Below are positions 10,851 to 22,603 of a stretch of DNA of 64,000 bases, in pieces. The stretch comes from Cryptomeria japonica (Eukaryota; Streptophyta; Pinopsida; Cupressales; Cupressaceae): contig NC_081413.1 in assembly GCF_030272615.1 (NCBI RefSeq), positions 449,106,538 to 449,170,537 on the forward strand, written 5' to 3'. The position numbers and the translations under genes were made by a program. The notes beneath the pieces were generated by a model, which was given only the letters and a program-made list of their open reading frames with translations, did no database searches and was not told where the DNA came from. Numbering within the stretch: the first letter of the stretch is position 1; each line of letters begins with the position of its first letter.

Positions 10851-12355
10851 TTTTTTGTTTGTTTGGACACCCTCGGGATTAGGATGCCCTCCAACAGTGT
10901 TTGACACTTGTAGCTCTAGATTTTAGCTACATATTCCTCTCTATATTTCATTTCTATTTTTGGCCTATTATTTTGGTTTTTTATTTTATATTTTATTTTT
11001 TGTGTTGAAGGCCATCATTTTAATATCATTTAACCTAGTTAATTCACAAACACTTTACCCTCTCAATTCCATTGCAACAAATGAACATAATTTAAAGTGT
11101 TCAACTCTCCTATTAGGATTATAGCTTAAACTAAATAGTTTTCCAATGATATGCAATGGAGATTAGAGACCTTAGTTTATGTTCCTAGTTTAGTATCTCA
11201 TTTTCTCACCTATCAATGGCATTATGCTCCATTGCAAATAAAACAACCCATTTATCCCAACACCACCCAATTCACTCCTCACAATAGCAAGGGTGGCTAG
11301 GTGGACACCTCTACCAAGAGTGCAATAAAGTGTGTTGTGTTAGATTCTACTCACTTGGATCATATTGAGTCACTTATGAACAATAACAATGTTTCTTACT
11401 AAAATATTTTTCCCATATTAATAATATGTTCCATTGTCATTGTCTCTTTATTCTATTAAATTTCTTTAACATTATTTTTTCTATTTTATTTTTAATTGTC
11501 TATGTAATCAGCCAATAAGCTATATTACTCGGGAAATCCATCACAATTGTCTATTGTCTTACACTAGATAGTTTTCTTAATGTCAGCTTCTACTAGATAA
11601 TTTTTATCCAATTTTTTTGTTTGTCTTGGGTTGTTTGAAGATTTGGTAGATAAAAAAAGATACCAGTTATTTTTATTTCCCAAGAAATTGAAATAATAAA
11701 CTACTTTCTATTATGTCATGCAAGTGGGATAAGAAGATGTAAGATTTTAAATATTTTTATATAGTTTTCTATTTTATATGAAATACACTCAAAAGCTAAT
11801 TTTCTTGCAACTATTTCATGCTTTATACTTTTTATTATATTATATTGTCAATATGTGTAGGATTACTTTGTATGTTCTTAACTGTATCTATGTAATCTGA
11901 TACACTATATTGCATTCATGTTTCTAGCTATAGAACCCTCATCTATATTTTTTATGCTTAATATTGTGCAACCCTAATCAGTAATTTGATAGATTGTTCT
12001 TTTATTATGCATGCACGTTTCTTACTAGGAAACACCAATATGTAGCTTTCACGATTTATACTATAAAACCCTAATCTGTAGCTTTTATCCCCTCTCTTTA
12101 TATACATATATAGAAAATCTTATTGGATTTGATTATATATTATCTATTACATTTTTGGTCATCTTACGTATTATAGAATTGATTTAATTAATTTTAGTAT
12201 AATTGTTTTAAGAACTATATTTCTTTATTTCAATTTTCTTATCTAGGGGAATTAATTCGTCTTATGAAAGATCAAAATGGAGAGTGAACATAAAATTCTT
12301 AGAAGTTTGTCAAATTACTAATAACATGATTCTTTTTCCATTTTTATTGGAATTT
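10851..12355. other. AT-rich spacer, no feature seen
   Basis: There is no open frame of note, no LTR edge and no clear repeat. The sequence is AT-rich with T runs. Its right end (ATATC at 12356-12360) is the target duplication of the next element, and the spacer resumes at 22604. Confidence 0.6.
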
Positions 12356-12360
12356 ATATC
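12356..12360. other. target site duplication, left copy (ATATC)
   Basis: It is identical to 22599-22603 on the other side of the element. This places the LTR start at TGTACG (12361). Confidence 0.9.
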
Positions 12361-13924
12361 TGTACGTTAGGAAATAGGAAATCATCACAAGCATTAGATA
12401 AACGTAATAGCTCAATCACAAATGCATTCATCGCAATGATCTATCCTAAACACATTCAATAGAGACACGAAATAAAAACATTCAAAAGCAAAGATTATGC
12501 AAACCAAAGATGTGATTTGAATGCTCCTTCATGCAGCTCCATAGTTCTTCTTTCCTCTTCAAATGGTTTGGTTGTGGATCTCACCTACAAGTGCACACAC
12601 ATAATTGAAAGCAAGTAGACAAGATTTTTGATCAAGAGTACTCGAAATATGATTGACTAGAAATTCGATAATCTGATTACCAATTAGCTTTGATTGATGA
12701 AGATCATCCAATTTATAGAAGAATTGGAGAGATGACAAGATTAGCATGATTCAATTCAAATGGAAATTGCAAATCAATTATGTCAATTATGACAAATTAT
12801 GACAAATTATGCACTTTCTATGCAAAATTTGTTGATTGATAATTTATGACAAATTATGACAGCTTCTATGTCAAAATTGATTGATTGTCAATTATGACAA
12901 ATTTATGACAAATTGACATGTCATTTCCATGAATTTAGGAGAGAAATAGAAGGAAATTGAAATTAGGAATTAGAAAATTAGGAAATTAGAGAATTAAGAA
13001 TTAAGAAATTAAGAAATTGATAGAAATTAGAAATTAGGTAAATTAATTAATAATTTGTCATTTATTAATTAATTCACAAAGAGGAATAATTAGCCAATTA
13101 AATGAACATTTAATTGTAATGAGAAGACTTAGGATTAATAAACAATTTATTAATCCTAAAGGGAGAAATGACAAACCAGGTTAGATGACTAAATCATAAA
13201 ACCCTAGAAGATGAATTAGGTCTTGATGAAAGATAATTGATTTGATCATGATTTGATTTTGGGTTGATAAATGATTTGATTGATAAATGATTTGACTGAT
13301 AAATGCGCCAATTGACGAGGAACAATGACAAATTGATCCAAATTGACATAATTGAGACAAACAACGATCGATGACAAATCGATCACAAAATGACAAGATC
13401 GAACAAGATGACAAGAGTTGATGATAAATAGATTGCAAAATGACAGGATTGAAAATGACCACGATCAATGACGAATTGATCGCAAAATGACAAGATCGAA
13501 CATGACAACGACCAATGACAAATCGATCGTTAAACGACAAGATTGAAGGATTGATGATAAATCGATCGCCAAATGACAAGATTGATAAGAGGACAACGAT
13601 TGATGACAAATTGATCGCAAGATTGATAGGAGGAAAAAACCCTAATTAGGATTGACGATGTCCAAAATGATGACAAATAAGCACGCATATTGATGCAATA
13701 GGATAAGATCGATTAAAATCATGACTGGATAGTGTTGTCGACAAGACCAAATTCGAGAGTGAGATAAATGAAGAATGTAGAAGAATGACTCGATGTTCGC
13801 AAATGATAAAAACCAAGTACGAATCATAGGAGAAATGTTAATGCGACGTAAAAACCTAAAATGAGGCAATGTGCAAATGTTAAAGTATGACTCCGCAAGC
13901 GTTGACCATTTTTAGGTGTCTACA
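12361..13924 (-). repeat. 3' LTR of the pol-less element (1564 bp)
   Basis: On the plus strand it starts TGTACGTTAGG and ends GGTGTCTACA, and aligns end to end with 21057-22598. It contains an ATTATGACAAATT repeat zone (12780-12920), an AT-rich GAAATTAGGAATTAG-like zone (12950-13040) and a ~46-bp tandem repeat (13362-13630). Confidence 0.93.
13362..13630. repeat. ~46-bp tandem repeat with ATCGAT cores inside the LTR (6 units)
   Basis: Units of the form ACGATCGATGACAAATCGAT followed by CGCAAAATGACAAGATCGAA begin near 13362, 13416, 13461, 13507, 13549 and 13595. The same array is in the other LTR at about 22037-22305. Each unit contains a small dyad (GATCGATGACAAATCGATC). Confidence 0.75.
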
Positions 13925-13938
13925 TTTTGCCCCTCTTT
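13925..13938 (-). promoter_or_regulatory. polypurine tract
   Basis: On the minus strand AAAGAGGGGCAAAA directly precedes the LTR start TGTAGACACC. It is the expected start site of plus-strand DNA synthesis and shows that the element runs on the minus strand. Confidence 0.85.
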
Positions 13939-14799
13939 GAGACAATGTGATTTTAAGCATTGTTTCAAAGAACAATAATGAAAATGCCCCAGACAATAAT
14001 AATGACATATGCATGCCCCCTCGAGGAATTGGCCGGAAACATGCAGAGAAGAGGCCAATTGATCGATAAGAATGATAGAAAATGATAGGATCAAATGCAA
14101 TGCCAAGACTGACGGAAGAAATGTTAGTAAGCAGAAATTAGACAGAGAACAGATAGAGATGAAGGAAAATTTGCTTTCAGTAATGCACTTTGTAGGTGAG
14201 AACCTTTATTTAATGTAGCAAAACGGATGCTTAGCATCATGGCATTGAAGGCCAGAGCTGAAATGCAACCCTTTTTGCAAAAGACAGACACATTGCAGAC
14301 AAACAACAATCACAACAAAAAAAGAAAAGGACCATGAACCATCCTGGTCACTCTAAATCACTCAGTGACATCATCGAGCAACATAGGAACATGACCGAAG
14401 CCAAAGATAAATCAGTAAAAAGATAAGATGAACAAATTCCAACAAGTCAAACAAACATCTTGATCTTCATTGTCAAAAGTTGAAAGTGCTGATAGGATGA
14501 TCATGCTGTCTGGTTTCAGGACATGCGGTACCCCGTCTAAGATAGGACATAATCTGGTTTCGAGTATACCACACCCTGTATAAAACTCATGATAGTGTGC
14601 CAAGGACGAATGATATTGAGGTTGATTGATATGACAACTCGGATCAGTTTGAATGTCTACTTTGATTGAAAAAGTTCATCTGTTTAATGCATGATTTCAG
14701 TAAAGCGCAGTGTTGGATTGCGAGTCGTTGGATGTATACTCAGTGATCTGTTTATGCACAGAGGGATCATTTATTGCAAAATGCTTGTTTTTGGATTTT

Positions 14800-15170
14800 A
14801 ATGTTTTTGAAATGTTTTTGTTTATTTTTTTCAGGACTTTTTATGATTTTTAGGGATTTTCATTTTTTTCAGTTTTTAGATACTTTTTTCAGGACTTTAT
14901 TCAATTTTTTTTTTTTTTTGCTTGAAGATTTTTTCAGGACTTTATTTGATTTTTTTTTTTGGATTATTTCAGGACGTTTTTCAATTTTTTTAAGAGATTT
15001 TTTTTTTTTAGGACATTATTCGATTTTTTTTGAAGATTTTTTCAGGATCATATTTAAATTTTTTTATGATCTTTTTTTTCAGGACGTTTTTCAATTTTTT
15101 AGAGATTTTTTTCAATTGTTAAGAGATTTTTTCAGACATTATTTGATTTTTAGAGATTTTGCCCCCAGTG
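14800..15170. repeat. T-rich (A-rich on the element strand) degenerate tandem repeat
   Basis: Units of 30-45 bases of the form TTTTTTCAGGACTTTATTC plus a T run recur about ten times. It lies in the element's 3' non-coding part. The plus-strand open frame across it encodes mostly Phe and is a composition effect. Confidence 0.7.
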
Positions 15171-15792
15171 TCTAGCAAGGAAAGGAATATGATAGGTGAA
15201 TAAATAGGCTTGCTAAAATGATGGTGGATAGAGGGAAGACAAAGGCCTTTTATTATGGAGACAACGCGGATGCAATTTTCAAGGGCTATGGCATGATGGG
15301 ACAAGAGACTGGATATGACAATGTAAAGCAATGACATGGCATGAGGGACATGTCAAGAGGTTTTTGAAACCATGTTTAAATTTTGCGTCCTTATGTCAGA
15401 TCAAGATCAAGGAATGAAAAAGAGTGTATGGATAGTGATAAGATATGGATAGGATAAGCAAGACCAAGAATGGATAAGGGACATGGACTGAAGGTTGGGA
15501 TTGGCTAAGGGACAGTGGCAAAAAGTTGCAATAAGCCAGGGAATATGGATGAAAGGTTGAAATAAGCAAATGGATAAAGACCAAAAGCTATGATAGACTA
15601 AAAGCTGCAAATAAGATGCATGATGCTCATGACGATCGTCAGCCTTGTCAAGATCAAAGGTGGAAAGGGAAAATGAACATGAGGGACAATAGGATATGAA
15701 GGGTAATGACAGGGGTTCGATAGGATAATGGAAGGGCAATAGGATATGAAGGAGGAAACTTGCCCCCAAGTGTGGTGTGCAAGAAGTTCATA

Positions 15793-15879
15793 AATTACGC
15801 ATGACGCCTATTTGCCAGATTTTCATCATGGTACTTGCCCAAGGCGCCTGTTTGCCAGGTTTTTACCAGTGGACGAATT
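15793..15879 (-). other. block conserved between the two pol-less family members
   Basis: This 87-base block aligns with 33988-34074 of the other family member at roughly 85% by eye, while the flanking non-coding sequence hardly aligns. On the minus strand both copies are open in the same frame (VKTWQTGALGKYHDENL versus VKTWQTSALDKYHDENL) and end at the same stop. It may be the tail of an ancestral coding region. Confidence 0.55.
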
Positions 15880-16110
15880 ATTTTTGCTTTATTTTTTTGT
15901 CTTTTTTTTTTTTCACTTTTTATGACTTTTTTTTTTATTTTGACTTTTTCAATAGAAGATGGACACATGATAGGGGATGAAAGAAGGACTCAAGCATCTT
16001 TTTGTTTGGATATTAGCCTTGAAAAAAAATGGACCATGACCTTTGAAAGTATGCTCACAGACGTTGGTAGGATAAGGACATGGAAAATGAGATGGAACTA
16101 AGGTAAGGAT

Positions 16111-18963
16111 TTATGCAAAAGATTGGATCAAAGGGATTGAAGGATGGAAAATATGCATTGGATAATGGATAGGGTATTGGAAGAACTGTGCTTGAGTGGA
16201 TGGAAATGTTGGCAAGATTGACATTGGCACACACCTTGAGGGGTGATGGACTGATGGAGGAAAAATGGATTTTGGATATTGAGATTGTGACGGAGGAATA
16301 GCTTGGGATTTTGGGACATAAGGACCCAAAATGGAAGAAGGAAGTGATAGAGGAACAAATTTGAGAGGTTTGGATGGAGGAATAGCAACTTTGGATGCCA
16401 AGTTGGATTTTTCTTTAGGCTTTTGTGCTTCAAGGAGCCACTTAGGGATCCACATGGTTTTTGATTTGTCATGCTTTTGTGGTTCCTTGGAGTGCATTGC
16501 TTGCACAAGGGATTTAGGAACCCATATATATTTTGACTTTTCTTTATTTTTCTCAGTGGGCCTTTGTGGCCTTTTGGATATATTATTTTCTTTATAGATC
16601 ATATTGTTCTTTGTTTTGACATGTCGATTATATTGGACATGTTGATCCTTGAATACATGTGGATTGCTAGACTTATGACTTTTATACTTGGCATCCAAAT
16701 TGCTTGGAAGAGGGAATGAATGTCGATGTGGATGGGAATGATATGGAGGCATGTGGGATGGATGGAAGGTTCTCCAAGATGTGTGCCTTTGCTGATGTTG
16801 CATAGGAGATGGAGGGATATAGGGACCTAGAATGGATGGGAGTGATGATGGGGAAGGTGGACATTTGGATTTTGACTTTGAAGGGATACCAACACCTTGA
16901 GTGTGAGCTTTGTAGCCATGACCATTAGTATATTCTTTGATATGAAGGGATTCTTTCTCATGAAGATCTACTCCTTTGCCTTTATGAATATCTTGACTTG
17001 TAGGATACTCTTTTCTTTGGGAAGAAGACGCAAGTCCATTATGAGGTGGATATGATATGAGAGAAATAATGAGATCTTGAAGTGGATCGGATTGGACCAA
17101 AGTGGAAGAACCCATTATGCATGTCGAGGGTTCATGAACATCTTGCATTGACACGTTAGAAACATGAGGGGGATTAGGATCATGAGGGGGACTAGGATTG
17201 TGTAGTGGACATGGTTCAATGATAGGCTCTTCAAGAGATGGAATGGGAGAAATAATGGGATCATCACAAGAAATATGATCTTGGAGTGTATATGGAGCAT
17301 TATGACAAGGAGATGGAGGAACAAAAGGATCTTGTGGAGGATTTAAAGGAATAATTTGATCTTGACAAGGAGGAAGATCATTGGAATCATCTTTAAAGGT
17401 GCTTTGCTCTTGACTTTGAATGGGATCATTGGAAAGGATGGAAGGGATATCTTGATCTTTCTTAGGAAGTGGAATGTCAATGGGATTTGAAAGGACATTG
17501 TGTTCATGAAATGGAAGGAGATCGTTTGGGATCAAATGGATTGGGATATCTTGATCTTGCTCAGGGAATGGAGTGTCAATAGGATCTTGGATAGGATGGA
17601 GAAGAATAGGGGAATCATCGCGAGTGTTTAGGGAAATGGGATCCTGGTCAACAATTGGATGGGATGATAAGGTTTTAGGATCTTGATCTTGATCTTCTTT
17701 AGGACACGTTTCTTCATGCTCTAAATTATCCTCTTGACATGGGGTTGGACTTTGGATATGCATGGAGGATTCTGACAAGGGATCAATGGTTTGGCACGAA
17801 GGGGATGCACTTTGAACATTTATGATGGATTCTGGCAAGGAATCAATGCTTGAACATGAGGAAGAAGGACTTCGAATGGGGTCCTCTAAAACAGGTAATG
17901 GCAATAAAGTGCATGGTGGCATTGGGTCTTGTATTTCTGAAACATGACAAGGATGTGCATCATGAATTGGATTATCATGGCAATCAATTATGGATAGCCC
18001 TTGGATAATTGCATCCTTGGGTGTATTATTTGATGAGGACAATATGGAAGGTTCTTGTGAAACTTCTAGAGGTGTAGGGATAGATGCCACTGGGGAGTCA
18101 ATTTGTTTACGAGGGGATGAGGCATTGCTAGACATTGGTGTATTATCTTGATCTTCCTCAAAGAACTCACTTGGTAATTTCCTTAAGAACATTGCAATAA
18201 AGCCACCTTTCTTTCGAGGTTTTGACATGATTGGATCTAGAATTTGAACTTGTTTTTGGTTTGATGTCATGTTTTGATATTGGACTTGGTTCAATTGTTC
18301 TTACATGCTTGAAACTTGGGTTGGTGTGTGCTGCAATCTTTGTTTTTGAATGTTTGGTTGTTGTTGTTGACATTGATATTCCACCATTGGTTGAACCATT
18401 TGTTGACATTGTATAGTTGGTTGGACATATTGTTGAAATTGGACCATTGGTTGTGTTGGTTGCATATGTTGGACAATTGGTTGAACCATTGGTTGTGATG
18501 GTTGAAAATGTGATTGATAGTAAACACCTTCTTGTTCTTGATGTGAAGGCACATAATGTTGTTGTCTCTTTTCTTGAAATTGTTTCATCATCTCTATTTG
18601 GGAGAGGAGAGCTGGTATGTCTGATTGTTCAAGAAGAGATCTTACATCAATTGGCTCAACCTTTGGATTTCGACCTGGAAATTTTTGAAACACTTTGGAC
18701 ATTTGTGATCTATTCTTCGCAATGTTTTTCAATTTTTGTTCCAATATCTCATTTTCTTGAGCTAGCTTCTCCTCTAGTTTTTGTATTTGGAGACTTGTTT
18801 CATCATAAAGAGTTTGATCAATATTGCCTTGTTGTTCGGTTCGATATAATTGTGATTGCCTTGGATTAAAATTTGATTGCATTGTTGGTTGATACGTCAA
18901 ACTTTGTTGCATCATTGGTGCTTGGAACCTTGTTTCAATAGACATGTCACTATGCAAATGCAA
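16111..18963 (-). CDS. long Gln-, Pro-, Ser-, His-rich protein of unknown function, one in-frame stop
   Basis: From ATG 18963 the frame runs 220 codons to a TAA at 18301-18303, then continues in the same frame for about 729 codons to 16111. Composition carries across the stop (Gln-rich on both sides: QKQRLQH before, NQVQYQ after), so it was one protein of about 950 residues. Order: Gln-rich N-terminus; a short coiled coil (about residues 60-95, LEEKLAQENEILEQKL); a second Gln/Val/Pro repeat zone; a basic-hydrophobic patch RKKGGFIAMFLRKL; a long Pro/Ser/Asp zone with repeated QDQDIP-like and PIQDP-like units; and a conserved tail with two W-V/I-P-K motifs and SILGPYVPK. No enzyme motif is seen. 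The tail is shared with 34933-35420. The TAA could be a disabling mutation or a readthrough site; the former is simpler. Confidence 0.75.
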
Positions 18964-20822
18964 TATTTTTGGAATTTTTCAAAGATAATGTATGATATGC
19001 AACTAAATGCAACCTAAATAGGTGAAAATGCAATCTATGGCAAGAGTGCAATCTATGTTTTTGTTCTTTTTTCAAGATTTTGACAAAATTTTTGGAATGC
19101 AAATTTAAAAAGAGACCCTTAGGAAATTGAAATGATGTCTAGACCTCAAAGGACAAAAGGACCAAGTGACAAAAGGACAAATTGACAATGTCTCCCCTAT
19201 ATGCTTGGATACTAAGCTAGGTTTGACAAAATGACATGGATGACAAAAGGACAAAAGGTTTCATAAGGTCTAGACTTCCTAACAATGACTTAGGGTTTAT
19301 CAAAGATTTGGCTTACTCAAGTATGACAAAACCTAGTTTTGACACTATATGCAAAGGGACAATTACTATGCAAATGACTCTAATATGATATGATAATGAC
19401 CTAAGCTTGGTGAAGAGACCTAGGGTATGCAAATGCAAATGTATGACAATGTTATGACTTTAATGCAAGAGGACACATGCAAATGGATGACCCTTATTGA
19501 TATGCAAAGGAGTATGACCTAGGTGAGACTTAACCTTGGTACTTGACAATGAACTTTGCAAAATGCAACCTAGGATGAACCTAAATGTAAGTGACATGCT
19601 TCTTGAGACAAGATTTTGAACAATATTTGACAACCATGTTTGAAGATAAGTTTTGAACCTTGTTGAACCTTTGTTGGATGAATGTCTCTTGTGTTTAAAC
19701 TTATGTTGGATCAATTTGTTTTTCTTTTGAAATGGGATGCAATTCAACTTTTGACAAGCAAAGAATACAAGATATTGCAACTTAGACTCAAGACAATCAT
19801 GCTCATTCCCACATTTCTTATGGTAGGCAAGGACATTAGGTACTTGAGAGGTAGACTCGTTATGAGATTCAAGGAGAATACATAGATGCTTGACCCCATG
19901 GGCTCCCCTCCACGGCACTCACTTCTTAGGGCAGCCAAGCATGAGTCCCCATGGAAATCTCCCCATGGCGAACTTAGTATCTCTTCCAAGTATCTGAACT
20001 TGTCCTTCTCAAGTAACTAGAAGGGTTTTTGGCCTCTAAAAACAAGGTGTTTAGTAAGGATTTCTGTTAAGTGTTACTCCTTGATGTCACACAAGCGTGA
20101 TTGAGACATTAAGCCCATCAAGATACCAAACAAATGTAGTCGTGCAAGCATGATTTAGACCGTGAGGTCCTACTTAGATGTTGATATGAGAAAGAGTCCA
20201 AGGGTCATCACTTCCAAAGTAACTACAATTCCCACGTAACACTTCCTTCAAAGCTTTCGCTCATCAGGTATTTTTTATAGTGAGTTAGAATGCCAAGGTA
20301 TTCTAGCCAGTATTCTATCCGTACTCACTTTGGGTCATTCCCTTCTCATGATTGTCACTTGCTTGCAAAAACAAATGGTCGGGAAGGCAGGCCCTCTAAA
20401 GGAGACACACAATCAAAGACATGAGCATGGTATCGAAGATCTAGATTTCTGATCACCCTAAGAAGGATGAGAGCATACTCTCCTACTCCAATGTCACACT
20501 CAACAATCAAAGCAAAAACATGTTCATTCCAACCTATTTAGAAATCACTAGGTGCCTAAAACATTAATGACAAACACAAAGTTTAGTTGTTTCTCCAAGG
20601 CAACCTGCAAAACCCAAGTTAGAAGTTCGAGGTATTTATTCTTTGACTATCGATTCTGCATAACACATGTTAGTAGTTTGATTTGTTGTCTTTGCCATGT
20701 GTATGCCAAGATGCTGCACAGATAATTAGTACCAAAAACCAAAACACAGAAAATAGAATGCAAAAACAAGACAATTTTCAAGTAAAACACTACATTTTTA
20801 CCTCTATTCTGGACTTTACAAA
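18964..20822 (-). other. long non-coding leader of the pol-less element
   Basis: Between the primer site and the ORF lies about 2 kb without a recognisable frame. It contains short direct repeats of GACAAAAGGACAAA type (about 19140-19260). A 152-codon antisense-free open stretch at 19460-19918 has no recognisable features and is not called. Confidence 0.5.
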
Positions 20823-20940
20823 GGCGCAGAACTCATGACACAGGCACAAAACCCATGAAACAAGTGCAGAATGTCTTTAACACAAGTGCAGAATGCTCAA
20901 CACAGGCACAGGTTGTCTGACACAAGCGCAGAAGTCCCCA
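20823..20940 (-). repeat. short repeats next to the primer site
   Basis: On the minus strand a motif like TTCTGCACTTGTGT recurs about five times (plus-strand ACACAAGTGCAGAA-like copies near 20826, 20842, 20861, 20882, 20902 and 20922), within 220 bases downstream of the primer site. Confidence 0.6.
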
Positions 20941-21032
20941 GAAAGCCCTACACTGCCCTGTTTTTGGGTTTTTTGGCCTGCAAATCAATTCATAAGCACT
21001 CAAAGACACAGTAAAGGGGTTAGAGGGTTAGT

Positions 21033-21051
21033 GTTCACATCGGGTTCACCA
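21033..21051 (-). promoter_or_regulatory. primer binding site candidate, tRNA not assigned
   Basis: Five bases inside the right LTR the minus strand reads TGGTGAACCCGATGTGAAC, which begins TGG as a site complementary to a tRNA CCA end should. It is not the iMet type used by the other elements. I could not assign the tRNA. Confidence 0.6.
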
Positions 21052-21056
21052 ATTAA

Positions 21057-22598
21057 TGTATGTTAGGAAATAGGAAATCATCACAAACATTATAAAAACT
21101 AATCTAGCTCAATCACAAATGCATTCATTGCAATGATCTATCCTAAACACATTCAATAGAGACATGAAATAAAAACATTCAAAAGAAAAGATTATGCAAA
21201 CCAAAGATGTGATTTGAATGCTCCTTCATGCGGCTCCATTGTTCTTCTTTCCTCTTCAAATGGTTTGGTTGTGGATCTCACCTACAAGTGCACACACATA
21301 ATTGAAAGCAAGTAGACAAGATTTTTGATCAAGAGTACTCAAAATGTGATTGACTAGAAATTCGATAATCTTATTACCAATTATCTTTGATTGATGAAGA
21401 TCATCCAATTTATAGAAGAATTGGAGAGATGACAAGATTAGCATGATTCAATTCAAATGGAAATTGCAAATCAATTATGTCAATTATGACAAATTATGAC
21501 AAATTATGCACTTTCTATGCAAAATTTGTTGATTGATAATTTATGACAAATTATGACAACTTCTATGTCAAAATTGATTGATTGTCAATTATGACAAATT
21601 TATGACAAATTGACATGTCATTTCCATGAATTTAGGAGAGAAATAGAAGGAAATTGAAATTAGGAATTAGAAAATTAGGAAATTAGAGAATTAAGAATTA
21701 AGAAATTAAGAAATTGATAGAAATTAGAAATTAGGTAAATTAATTAATAATTTGTCATTTATTAATTAATTCACAAAGAGGAATAATTAGCCAATTAAAT
21801 GAACATTTAATTGTAATGAGAAGACTTAGGATAAATAAACAATTTATTAATCCTAAAGGGAGAAATGACAAACCAGGTTTGATGACTAAATCATAAAACC
21901 CTAGAAGATGAATTAGGTCTTGATGAAAGATAATTGATTTGATCATGATTTAATTGATAAATGATTTGACTGATAAATGTGCCAATTGACGAGGAACAAT
22001 GACAAATTGATCCAAATTGACATAATTGAGACAAACAACGATCGATGACAAATCGATCGCAAAATGACAAGATCAAACAAGATGACAAGAGTTGATGATA
22101 AATAGATTGCAAAATGACAGGATTGAAAATGACCACGATCAATGACGAATTGATCACAAAATGACAAGATCGAACATGACAACGATCGATGACAAATCGA
22201 TCGTTAAACGACAAGATTGAAGGATTGATGATAAATCGATCGGCAGATGACAAGATTGATAAGAGGACAACGATCGATGACAAATTGATCGCAAGATTGA
22301 CAGGAGGACAAAACCCTAATAAGGATTGACGATGTCCAAAATGATGACAAATAAGCACGCACATTGATGCAATAGGATAAGATCGATTAAAATCATGACT
22401 GGATAGTGTTGTCGACAAGACCAAATTTGAGAGCGAGATAAATGAAGAATGTAGAAGAATGACTCGATGTTCGCAAATGATAAAAACCAAGTACAAATCA
22501 TAGGAGAAATGTTAATGCGACGCAAAAACCTAAAATGAGGCAATGCGCAAATGTTAAAGTATGACTTCGCAAGCGTTGACCATTTTTAGGTGTCTACA
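21057..22598 (-). repeat. 5' LTR of the pol-less element (1542 bp)
   Basis: It aligns over its full length with 12361-13924. It lacks about 23 bases of an ATTGATAAATGATTTG repeat present in the other LTR (near 13255-13280). Target duplication ATATC follows at 22599-22603. Confidence 0.93.
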
Positions 22599-22603
22599 AT
22601 ATC

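Larger units (their letters stand above)
12361..22598 (-). mobile_element. complete pol-less LTR retrotransposon carrying one long unknown ORF
   Basis: Two direct LTRs (12361-13924 and 21057-22598) bound the element. The flanks ATATC (12356-12360 and 22599-22603) are a perfect 5-bp target duplication. On the minus strand a primer-site candidate follows the right LTR (21033-21051), and a polypurine tract precedes the left LTR (13925-13938). The internal 7.1 kb holds a single ~950-codon frame (18963-16111) and no zinc knuckle, protease, RT or integrase pattern. The LTR start TGTAGACACC with AAAGAGGGGCAAAA before it fits a Ty3/gypsy-derived LTR. I class it as a non-autonomous (LARD-like) gypsy derivative. 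The LTRs differ by only a few percent by eye plus one ~23-bp indel. Confidence 0.9.

Noticed and set aside
13362-13630. CRISPR-like array
   Set aside because: The repeats are contiguous and diverged without unique spacers, inside an LTR of a plant retroelement.
14774-15175. 133-codon plus-strand open frame
   Set aside because: It is Phe-rich translation of T runs in a repeat tract of the minus-strand element; composition explains it.
18417-18869. 150-codon plus-strand open frame
   Set aside because: It is antisense to the Gln-rich part of the minus-strand ORF and arises from its codon use.
19460-19918. 152-codon minus-strand frame in the leader of the pol-less element
   Set aside because: No motif and no counterpart in the second member. 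It lies upstream of the real ORF and may be chance.
21033-21051. tRNA gene remnant
   Set aside because: Only the 19 bases matching a tRNA 3' end are present and they sit at the primer-site position; there is no cloverleaf.
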